This document shows positions 58,621 to 64,000 of a stretch of DNA of 64,000 bases, piece after piece. A program made the translations under genes and the position numbers. Within the stretch, counting starts at the first letter, position 1, and the number at the start of each line of letters is the position of its first letter. The notes under the pieces were generated by a model, which saw nothing but the letters and a program-made list of their open reading frames with translations, had not been told where the DNA came from and ran no database searches. Location: positions 62,001-126,000 of IMG/VR virus record IMGVR_UViG_3300021478_000016; one strand, 5' to 3'. This DNA is from a virus.

Positions 58621-59184
58621 ATGAACGAGCTCGCCAAGCTGATGATTCAATCCGGGGTGCTGAGCAAGGAGCAGGTCTCCGAGTTCCAGCGCTGGGGAAT
58701 GCACAACCTGACGGAGGAGGCGAAGTTCGACCTCGACAAGACCCAGGATGCTCAGGCCTTCCTCAAGCAGATCGAGTTGGCTCTCCAGAAGGACGAGATG
58801 GTCCTTGTTCGTGAGACCGACTTCGATGCCCTGCGCAACTACCTCGCGCATCAGCACAAAGGGCAGCTCCATCTCTACACCGGCGACGTCAAGAACGACC
58901 CGATCGAGGTGACCTACAGCATCTCGAAGACCGGGGAGTACTTGCTCCCTTGGGGTGGCGAGAACATCGTGGAGCTGCTGGCCAACGGCAAGACGTACTT
59001 GGTCACGGACGACGACAAGGTCGAGTTCTTCTACGAGATCCGCGAGCTCTTCTACGGGGACGTGAAGGCGTTCGTCGCCTGCCGTCCTCTCTCCTCTGTT
59101 CGGGAGCAGTCTCCTGACCCTCTTTCTCTCACCCACGGTGCCCCCAATGGATCTGACTCCGATCAAGCAGGCCCTTCGGACTAA
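58621..59184 (+). CDS. Hypothetical protein
   Basis: 187 residues. The first 160 residues are ordered (FLKQIELALQKDEMVLVRET, EYLLPWGGENIVELLANGKT); the tail is polar. It overlaps the next gene by 38 bases. No family recognised. Confidence 0.55.
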   Translation: MNELAKLMIQSGVLSKEQVSEFQRWGMHNLTEEAKFDLDKTQDAQAFLKQIELALQKDEMVLVRETDFDALRNYLAHQHKGQLHLYTGDVKNDPIEVTYSISKTGEYLLPWGGENIVELLANGKTYLVTDDDKVEFFYEIRELFYGDVKAFVACRPLSSVREQSPDPLSLTHGAPNGSDSDQAGPSD

Positions 59185-59614
59185 GGTCGGGTTCGAAGCA
59201 CTCACCGCCAACGCGGGGGCGAGGCAGATTCGAATGACCGGCCGCATGCCGCAGACCCGAATAGGGGACTACCTCATCCTCGTGCATCACATCGAGGGGT
59301 GGTTGGAGCGCAAGAACCCAGGCTGGACGATGGACGCTTCGAAGCACTACTTCTGCCATCCCAAGACCAAGAAGGTGGTCTTTGAGTGGCGGTACCTCTT
59401 CGGGGCCGAGGATATCGTGAAGCATCTGCACGACATCCAGAGCGCCATCCTCTCTGTGCCCGGTAGTTCTCGCAACGAGGTGATGGAGGTCCCGCTGGTC
59501 GGTGCGAGCCCAGACCGCAACGCGCACGTTCGAGGCAAGGGTGTTGGTCTCACGGACCGTACGCCCACAGGCCCGCTGGCCCTGGGTATTCTCCAGACCC
59601 GGCAGGGAGGATGA
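59147..59614 (+). CDS. Hypothetical protein
   Basis: 155 residues; the ATG at 59147 is preferred to the GTG nine bases earlier. Contains WLERKNPGWTMDASKHYFCH and VFEWRYLFGAEDIVKHLHDI. A small alpha/beta domain. No family recognised. Confidence 0.5.
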   Translation: MDLTPIKQALRTKVGFEALTANAGARQIRMTGRMPQTRIGDYLILVHHIEGWLERKNPGWTMDASKHYFCHPKTKKVVFEWRYLFGAEDIVKHLHDIQSAILSVPGSSRNEVMEVPLVGASPDRNAHVRGKGVGLTDRTPTGPLALGILQTRQGG

Positions 59615-59617
59615 TCT

Positions 59618-60274
59618 ATGCCTACCCAAGACGTAGCGTTCTCGCGAGAAGAGGTTCGCGGGGTCGAGCAGTTCTCCAAGGAAGAGCAGGAGGCCATCCG
59701 TCAGAGGATGTCGGCCATCGACCTGCTCATGAAGGACCAGGAGGGCAAGGGTAAGTACAAGATCGAGCTCTTCTTCACGTCGGCTCGCTCGCTGACCAAG
59801 CCCACGCCGGGGGTAATCTCCTTCTGGGAGAGCGGGTCTCGCCTTCACGGTGGTGGGGACGCCAAGATCTACATCTGCCCTGGCAAGATGCGTAAGATCA
59901 AGGACTGCGAGGCCTTCATCCCCGACTCTGGCAATGCTTCGGCCGTTCTCTTCTGTCCGAAGTGTGGTACGAGTTGGAAGGGTGACGATGTCATCGGAGA
60001 GCACATCGCGAGGTTGTCGATGAAGCAGTGGGCTGCCTTGCTCGTGCACTACTTCACGCGGATGGAGCTCAACGCGGACATCTACGTGAAGCACTCGAAG
60101 GACGATATCCGTACGGTGGCCATGCTCGAGACGGCCAAGAGCAAGGGTGGGGAGGCTCTGAACAAGGTCCGCAACAAGAGGGCCGTGGTCATCTACCCTC
60201 TCAAGAACATCATCAAGGACACTGCGGCGGGGTCAGATCTGTACTCCCGCTTCACAGCGTTGCTGACCGCATGA
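59618..60274 (+). CDS. Hypothetical protein with zinc-ribbon pair
   Basis: 218 residues. The start is helical (FSKEEQEAIRQRMSAIDLL). FCPKC and an earlier YICPGKMRKIKDC could form one zinc site. The C-terminal third is basic (ETAKSKGGEALNKVRNKRAV). A nucleic-acid-linked role is possible. No family recognised. Confidence 0.55.
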   Translation: MPTQDVAFSREEVRGVEQFSKEEQEAIRQRMSAIDLLMKDQEGKGKYKIELFFTSARSLTKPTPGVISFWESGSRLHGGGDAKIYICPGKMRKIKDCEAFIPDSGNASAVLFCPKCGTSWKGDDVIGEHIARLSMKQWAALLVHYFTRMELNADIYVKHSKDDIRTVAMLETAKSKGGEALNKVRNKRAVVIYPLKNIIKDTAAGSDLYSRFTALLTA

Positions 60275-60732
60275 GTTCCCAGTTCCACAACCCGACCTTC
60301 ATCCGACACGCCCACCGGCGTGCGGTTCTCCAGTTCCTTCAACGGATGCTCAAGGAGAATCACCTCCAGATAGACTCTGCCCCCAGAGAAGCGATCATCT
60401 GTGAGGACGTGCTCTACGCGGACCGTATTGTGTCTCAGGACGCGCTCATCGAGGTGCTCGATGGGCTCGAGCAGCTCGAGAACATGGAGACCCTGGGCAT
60501 GAACGAGTTCGAGCTCAAGAGGAGAGGCACAGCCTCCCTCCGTCTCCCCCCGCCTCCTAAGGAGAACGCTTCCGATGTCATCGACGAACAGCCGAAAGAG
60601 CAGACAGGCACTGGCCAAGGACCTCAGCAAGCAGGCGGTCCCGAAGATCGGCAAGGAGGAACCCCCGCAACCCCCGGAAAACCTGGAGACCAGGGTGGCT
60701 CTCCTGGAACGCCGCCTTCAAGAGCTGGCTGA
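60271..60732 (+). CDS. Hypothetical protein with low-complexity tail
   Basis: 153 residues, ATGA start. Residues 1-95 are ordered and helical (RAVLQFLQRMLKENHLQI); residues 100-153 are Gly/Pro/Gln-rich and coincide with the first 158 bases of the next gene in another frame, so the tail is probably unconstrained. No family recognised. Confidence 0.5.
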   Translation: MSSQFHNPTFIRHAHRRAVLQFLQRMLKENHLQIDSAPREAIICEDVLYADRIVSQDALIEVLDGLEQLENMETLGMNEFELKRRGTASLRLPPPPKENASDVIDEQPKEQTGTGQGPQQAGGPEDRQGGTPATPGKPGDQGGSPGTPPSRAG

Positions 60733-61048
60733 TGCCTCACAGCAGAACACGACCGTCTTCCTGAGCGGCTTCGAGTCTGTCGACAAGCGCATGTACACGC
60801 TCATGCGCATCGTCTCCGAGATGTACTTCCGTCCCGGGACGATCCACCTCAAGACCGAACGCGAAGTCCTGCGAGACGAAGAGACCGGTGAGCCGTACGT
60901 CCACGGCGGTCTGAATGTCGACTGGATGGCGTACTTCGGGGAGTTCCATGCCATGATGGCGCTCGTGGCGTTGGTCGAGTCCGTGCAGGCGCAGCCGGCA
61001 GAAGAAGTCCCGGACAACGTCATCGAGTTTGGAGGCAAGGACGCATGA
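60575..61048 (+). CDS. Coiled-coil hypothetical protein
   Basis: 157 residues; CTAAGGAGAACG precedes the ATG. Residues 35-65 form a coiled coil (ENLETRVALLERRLQELADA), followed by a domain with many Met and aromatic residues (WMAYFGEFHAMMALVALVES). No family recognised. Confidence 0.5.
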   Translation: MSSTNSRKSRQALAKDLSKQAVPKIGKEEPPQPPENLETRVALLERRLQELADASQQNTTVFLSGFESVDKRMYTLMRIVSEMYFRPGTIHLKTEREVLRDEETGEPYVHGGLNVDWMAYFGEFHAMMALVALVESVQAQPAEEVPDNVIEFGGKDA

Positions 61049-61245
61049 ACCAGAACTTCGAGTCCGACACCAAGACCAGCTACGTCCTGAGCGGCTGGTC
61101 CAGCAAGGACGTGCCTACGGAGATCACTGTAACGGGAGAGCACATCCCAGCCCTGGTGCCTCTGCCCGGTAGTGCGAGGGTTCGTGAGTGGTGCCAGGCG
61201 GGCAAGAAGGTACGTGTTACCTTCGAGATCGTAGAGGAACCATGA
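61045..61245 (+). CDS. Small hypothetical protein
   Basis: 66 residues, ATGA start. A compact beta sequence (SYVLSGWSSKDVPTEITVTG) with one Cys. Unknown function. Confidence 0.45.
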   Translation: MNQNFESDTKTSYVLSGWSSKDVPTEITVTGEHIPALVPLPGSARVREWCQAGKKVRVTFEIVEEP

Positions 61246-61457
61246 GCAAGGCCATCAACCGCACCGACCACCTGAGTAACATTCGCCAGATCCCCGGCAC
61301 GAACGTAGGCACCGTCTACGATCAGAACGGCAAAGGTGTTCGGCAGATAGCCTGCCCGAAGTGCAAGGGCAACACCATCAGCCCTTCGAAGAACGGCCAG
61401 GGCAAGACCGTGTACATCTGCGCATGCGGCGCCCAGTTCACGTCCAACCGGATGTGA
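61242..61457 (+). CDS. Small zinc-ribbon protein
   Basis: 71 residues, ATGA start. IACPKCKGN and YICACG (CxxC plus CxC) are spaced like a zinc ribbon of a nucleic-acid-binding or transcription-factor type. Last gene of the plus-strand unit, followed by a perfect bidirectional hairpin. Confidence 0.6.
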   Translation: MSKAINRTDHLSNIRQIPGTNVGTVYDQNGKGVRQIACPKCKGNTISPSKNGQGKTVYICACGAQFTSNRM

Positions 61458-61463
61458 TCATGG

Positions 61464-61506
61464 GGCTAAAAAGAAGAGGGCCTTGCGGCTCCTCTTCTTT
61501 TTAGCC
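61464..61506. terminator. Strong bidirectional terminator
   Basis: GGCTAAAAAGAAGAGG pairs perfectly over 16 bp with CCTCTTCTTTTTAGCC; the loop carries GCCTTGCGGC. Oligo-T/A arms make it function in both directions, ending the plus-strand unit that stops at 61457 and the minus-strand unit that stops at 61508. Confidence 0.9.
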
Positions 61507-61507
61507 A

Positions 61508-61774
61508 TCAGCAGAACGGCAGGAAGATCTTCTCCCAGACCGAGCGAATGGCTTTGCCGGTGTCGGTCCCCTCGACTTCACGTCTGAGGAGGGTGATGAC
61601 GTCTCCGGTCTCTAGATGCATGTCGACTCGACAGAATGACTGACCGCCTTCGGTCCAGCAGTCGATGTCGATCGTCCCTGCCTCAATGCCGCGCGAGTAG
61701 TAGTTCAGGAGCTCCTTCTTCAGGTTCTCCGGCGTGCGTAGATTCTCTCTCTGCTGTGCAATGGTGGCGGCCAT
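61508..61774 (-). CDS. Small hypothetical protein (AIRSxW family member A)
   Basis: 88 residues; the start shares its A with the upstream stop (TGATG). Contains FCRVDMHLETGDVITLLRRE and KAIRSVWEKIF near the end. The last motif is close to AIRSLWRMIF in the 63297 protein, so the two look like distant paralogs. Function unknown. Confidence 0.6.
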   Translation of the reverse strand: MAATIAQQRENLRTPENLKKELLNYYSRGIEAGTIDIDCWTEGGQSFCRVDMHLETGDVITLLRREVEGTDTGKAIRSVWEKIFLPFC

Positions 61775-62103
61775 CAGTGCAACACCTCCGACTTGGGCAT
61801 CTTGAGAGCCTCCAGGGCGTCATCGACGTCGAAGAGGCCGAGTGAAAGCAGGCCGCTGACGCGGTGGATGCAGCGGATGTTGGAGTCGGCGACGAGCAGA
61901 GTGGTGTTGGCGTTCTTCACCATCTCTTCGCTGCCGACCTGGAAACCGATCTCCCGAAGCTGGATGAGCATCTCTTTGGCCTGCTCGAGATGCTGGATGG
62001 CTTCGGTGAGCAGCCGTTGGTCGATGGCTGTGTTGGCCATCTTGCACTGCTCGAAGTACATCCTCAGTAAGTCTTGGACGACCTGGATCTTGGTGACGGA
62101 CAT
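61774..62103 (-). CDS. Helical hypothetical protein
   Basis: 109 residues; ATG preceded by the conserved leader with GGAGGTAACC. It is almost entirely helical (LLTEAIQHLEQAKEMLIQLR). No family recognised. First gene of a two-gene minus-strand unit. Confidence 0.6.
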   Translation of the reverse strand: MSVTKIQVVQDLLRMYFEQCKMANTAIDQRLLTEAIQHLEQAKEMLIQLREIGFQVGSEEMVKNANTTLLVADSNIRCIHRVSGLLSLGLFDVDDALEALKMPKSEVLH

Positions 62104-62142
62104 GGTTGGTTACCTCCGAACCTCTTATTCCAGATCGATGGC
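62104..62142 (-). promoter_or_regulatory. Conserved leader/promoter element A
   Basis: Reading on the minus strand: GATCTGGAATAAGAG, then GTTCGGAGGTAACC and the ATG. The same sequence occurs at 63645-63676 with 15 identical bases, and a variant at 62650. GGAATAAGAG lies about 25 bases before the start, and the GGAGG is the ribosome site. The repeated AT-rich core may be a promoter. Confidence 0.55.
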
Positions 62143-62144
62143 TA

Positions 62145-62168
62145 AAAAGAACTGAACCCAGCTCTTTT
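62145..62168 (-). terminator. Terminator after the 62173 gene
   Basis: On the minus strand AAAAGAGCTG pairs with CAGTTCTTTT around a GGTT loop, with one mismatch, and is followed by the T-rich end TTAGCC. It lies just downstream of the 62173 gene and right before leader A. Confidence 0.6.
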
Positions 62169-62172
62169 ACTT

Positions 62173-62649
62173 CTACTGCACCACTTCGATCAGCGAGTAT
62201 CTGCCGTCGTGAAGGTAGACGGCTTGGGTGCCTGGCTTCAGGGGCAGACCGAACTCCCCAGACTGGCCTTCGAGTAGGGCTGCTGTGAGTCCTCCCACGC
62301 CTTCCTTCTTGGCGTTGATGAGGATGTACCCCTTGTTGAGCCACAGGTAGATGCGCAGATAGCCCAGGTCCTCATTGCGCAGAGCCAGATCGACGTCGTG
62401 CCTGCACGGGATGCCGTCCTGGGCGTGGTAGACGCATGCGCACTTGGCCTTGGCGCAGATGCGATGCCTTTCTGCTTCGGGTAGGCTCGCAGTGAAGCTC
62501 ACGAAAGCGCGGGTCACGAACTCTTCAGGGAGCTTCGCGAGTTCCGCAGCCTCCAGTGGGCCAACCTCTCGAAGGCGAGTCCAGCGACCACCATCGAACG
62601 GGTACGTGCCGTGGATCTTCACATCGGTCAGAGACATGGATCGGGTCAT
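62173..62649 (-). CDS. Hypothetical protein
   Basis: 158 residues; the Met after GGAGGTAACC is chosen over a longer frame. Contains FPFDGG-like KIHGTYPFDGGRWTRLREVG and a Cys-rich stretch (CAKAKCACVYHAQDGIPCRH). C-terminal half beta-rich (LYLWLNKGYILINA-like part). No family recognised. Confidence 0.6.
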   Translation of the reverse strand: MTRSMSLTDVKIHGTYPFDGGRWTRLREVGPLEAAELAKLPEEFVTRAFVSFTASLPEAERHRICAKAKCACVYHAQDGIPCRHDVDLALRNEDLGYLRIYLWLNKGYILINAKKEGVGGLTAALLEGQSGEFGLPLKPGTQAVYLHDGRYSLIEVVQ

Positions 62650-62673
62650 GGTTACCTCCAGATCCCTTATGCC
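62650..62673 (-). promoter_or_regulatory. Conserved leader/promoter element B (variant)
   Basis: Minus strand: GGCATAAGGGATCTGGAGGTAACC directly before the ATG. It shares the ATAAGRG core and the GGAGGTAACC end with elements A and C but differs in between. Confidence 0.5.
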
Positions 62674-62686
62674 GTGCTCTTGGGCA

Positions 62687-63076
62687 CTATCGCCACATGA
62701 CCAGTGAATTATCCTGCGGAACGATGCCAACGAATCTGAAACCTAGCTTCTTGTAGAGGTTCTGAGCCCGTAGGTTGTCCTTCTTGACCGTGAGGACTAT
62801 GGGCAGCCAAGCAACTTCGAGTACGACCTCCATGAGCTCTTGCCCGATGCCTTTGCCCTGATGGTCTGGGTGAACGGCGATACGAAGAACGTCCACCAGC
62901 TCCGGTCCCCAGGCCGTGATGATGTAACCCTTTTGATCGCAGACCTGTGCCATCCCAGCTTCGATGACCTGCTTCACGGCGTACTCGTTCACGCCGTACT
63001 CCTGGAAGAGCGAGAGCTCGAGCTCCGCGATGAAGTCGATGTCGTCCAAAGAGGCAAGTCGAATCACGTGAGCCAT
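62687..63076 (-). CDS. GNAT-family N-acetyltransferase
   Basis: 129 residues; GGAGGGTTGTACC precedes the ATG. HPDHQGKGIGQELME is the acetyl-CoA-binding V/HxxxQGxGxG signature (near residues 73-87), and NLRAQNLYKKLGFRFVG is the usual C-terminal part of RimI-like enzymes. It transfers an acetyl group from acetyl-CoA to an amine; the substrate may be a protein N-terminus or small molecule of the host. Confidence 0.9.
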   Translation of the reverse strand: MAHVIRLASLDDIDFIAELELSLFQEYGVNEYAVKQVIEAGMAQVCDQKGYIITAWGPELVDVLRIAVHPDHQGKGIGQELMEVVLEVAWLPIVLTVKKDNLRAQNLYKKLGFRFVGIVPQDNSLVMWR

Positions 63077-63090
63077 GGTACAACCCTCCT

Positions 63091-63300
63091 ATGCTGAGAG
63101 CGACGGCTGACAGTACGAACGGGCAGGAGTTGAAGAAGGAAGTCGAGGAAGCCATCGCCGAGTTCGGTGAGTGGTTCGAGAAGGACTTGAAGAACGAGCG
63201 CCTCTCGAATCCCGAACGAGCGATCCTCGACACCTTCTGCTACTGGATGGTGGCGGTACGGGGCAAGAAAGAAGGGGACCCGAAGGTCCCCTCTCCCTAA
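63091..63300 (+). CDS. Small helical protein, plus strand
   Basis: 69 residues, divergent from the GNAT gene. It is helical (ELKKEVEEAIAEFGEWFEKD) with an FCYWMVAVRGKK segment. No ribosome-binding site is visible. The last codons lie within a terminator hairpin of the convergent gene. A real but weakly supported gene. Confidence 0.5.
   Translation: MLRATADSTNGQELKKEVEEAIAEFGEWFEKDLKNERLSNPERAILDTFCYWMVAVRGKKEGDPKVPSP
63274..63291 (-). terminator. Terminator with UUCG loop after the 63297 gene
   Basis: On the minus strand GGGGACC-TTCG-GGTCCCC forms a 7-bp stem with a stable UUCG tetraloop, followed by TTCTTTCTTG. It lies just downstream of the 63297 stop and overlaps the end of the convergent 63091 gene. 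Confidence 0.85.
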
Positions 63301-63644
63301 CCGGGCTCGTACTCGAAGATCATCCGCCACAAGCTGCGGATGGCATCTTCTCGAGTCGCCCCATTCGCCTCCCGGAAGATGACCCTCCCCACCCGGTAGT
63401 GGTCACGCAGCCCCTTCAGCATGTCCACCAGCCGCCACTCGAGCTCACTCTTCGCCGGCTGGAACTCGGGGTCTTTCCGGTACTGGACCTCGAACCAGAC
63501 GGCGATGTCGTACTCGTCATTGCCGGGGTGGAAGGTGAAGCCGTAGCTCGTGTTGTCTCCGAAGAGGGAGTAGAGCCTCTCCTCGATCTCCGTCAGCAGC
63601 ACAGTCTCCGACCGGCTATCGGGCCGGTCAGTTGTAGTAGTCAT
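63297..63644 (-). CDS. Small hypothetical protein (AIRSxW family member B)
   Basis: 115 residues; GGAGGCAACCT before the ATG. Ordered alpha/beta sequence (YDIAVWFEVQYRKDPEFQPA). The C-terminal DAIRSLWRMIF resembles KAIRSVWEKIF of the 61508 protein. Function unknown. It has its own leader element and its own terminator. Confidence 0.65.
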   Translation of the reverse strand: MTTTTDRPDSRSETVLLTEIEERLYSLFGDNTSYGFTFHPGNDEYDIAVWFEVQYRKDPEFQPAKSELEWRLVDMLKGLRDHYRVGRVIFREANGATREDAIRSLWRMIFEYEPG

Positions 63645-63676
63645 AGGTTGCCTCCGGATCTCTTATTCCAGATCCA
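63645..63676 (-). promoter_or_regulatory. Conserved leader/promoter element C
   Basis: Minus strand: GATCTGGAATAAGAG, then ATCCGGAGGCAACC and TATG. It matches element A almost base for base in its first 15 bases and differs only at a few places in the rest. It directly follows a terminator, so transcription must start here or just upstream. Confidence 0.6.
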
Positions 63677-63684
63677 GGGCTAAA

Positions 63685-63710
63685 AGAGAGAGGCCTTGCG
63701 GCTTCTCTCT
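63685..63710 (-). terminator. Terminator between the last gene and leader C
   Basis: On the minus strand AGAGAGAAGCC pairs with GGCCTCTCTCT around a GCAA loop, followed by TTTAGCC. The loop-flanking GCC/GGC and the TTTAGCC end are the same as in the 61464 hairpin. It ends the 63780 gene. The remaining bases 63711-63779 hold nothing recognisable. Confidence 0.8.
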
Positions 63711-63779
63711 CCCCATCCGGAGATCGAGCAGGGAACTCGACCTCCGAACAGTTCCACCCGGTGCTGGGTGACGCCTCAC

Positions 63780-64000
63780 TCACTGACCCTTGAGGCACGT
63801 GGCGGTTGCGACGAGCCCCATTCCCTGGACCAGGAGCTGTGAGTCGATCAAACACTGGAACTCGTCCTGGGTGTTCGCGTTGTCGGTGTACGAGGGGGCT
63901 GCGACGTACTGGGAGTTGTTCCCAGTCACGATGCAGTACCCGTGCAGCATGATGTCGTTGGCGTTGCAGAAGGCCACCGCCTTGCAGTCGATGCCCGTGG
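63780..64000 (-). CDS. Cys-containing protein, 5' end outside window
   Basis: At least 73 codons are open and the frame continues past base 64000, so the N-terminus is not visible; the GTG at 63977 is probably internal. Sequence includes DCKAVAFCNANDIMLHGYCI, ...DEFQCLIDSQ and TATCLKGQ, with five cysteines, which fits an exported, disulphide-containing protein. No family recognised. Confidence 0.6.
   Translation of the reverse strand, partial: TGIDCKAVAFCNANDIMLHGYCIVTGNNSQYVAAPSYTDNANTQDEFQCLIDSQLLVQGMGLVATATCLKGQ

Noticed and set aside
1-64000. tRNA genes and CRISPR arrays
   Set aside because: No cloverleaf-like segments or spaced direct repeats were noticed on reading; a dedicated tRNA scan was not possible, so small tRNAs cannot be excluded absolutely.

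Overview
The window is part of the genome of a large tailed bacteriophage with a contractile tail (myovirus). The evidence is a large terminase subunit, a probable HK97-fold capsid protein, a 957-residue tail sheath followed by a tube-like protein, a gpV-type baseplate spike, several peptidoglycan hydrolases and almost gap-free gene packing with ATGA, GTGA and TGATG start/stop overlaps. Base composition is GC-rich (about 60% by eye). The host cannot be named from sequence alone. No tRNA, CRISPR array or integrase was seen, and both window ends cut through genes.

Layout. 1-3873 (minus): a MoxR-type AAA+ ATPase with a metallopeptidase/VWA partner and four small genes. 3968-10363 (plus): one continuous 2131-codon gene for a cellular-type multisubunit RNA polymerase in which beta and beta-prime are joined in one chain; this is the standout of the window. 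10373-16493: gpV-like spike, an endonuclease VII-type insertion and unrecognised virion-type proteins. 16737-18557: terminase large subunit, flanked by small minus-strand genes, one with a helix-turn-helix. 19407-27455: head module (protease candidate, scaffold-like proteins, probable major capsid protein). 27535-35379: neck/internal virion proteins, including a 789-residue protein that begins with a ferritin-like di-iron domain. 35395-42000: sheath, an inserted HNH endonuclease, probable tube, and minor structural or membrane proteins.

41979-46710 (minus) is an accessory operon: tyrosine-phosphatase-like protein, 5'-deoxynucleotidase-like HAD enzyme, a papain-like C1 peptidase, a possible CHAP-like protein and a small exported Cys-rich protein. 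46794-52839 (plus) holds a glucosaminidase/muramidase-type enzyme, a lytic-transglycosylase-like enzyme, a second endonuclease VII-type insertion and many small genes. 52895-54507 encodes a probable tail-assembly chaperone pair joined by a -1 programmed frameshift at an A AAA AAT slippery site. 54504-61457 is a run of small genes, several with zinc ribbons, plus a GroES-like co-chaperonin and an Arc-like regulator. 61464-64000 is mostly minus-strand: short units separated by strong hairpin terminators and preceded by a repeated leader or promoter element, including a GNAT acetyltransferase.

Working model. The phage carries its own transcription core (lacking alpha, omega and sigma in this window), its own co-chaperonin subunit and a full head/tail module. 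The repeated leader upstream of small minus-strand genes and the inverted-repeat promoter upstream of the frameshifted gene are the best local candidates for phage-specific transcription signals. Functions of about half of the genes remain unrecognised and are described by visible features only.
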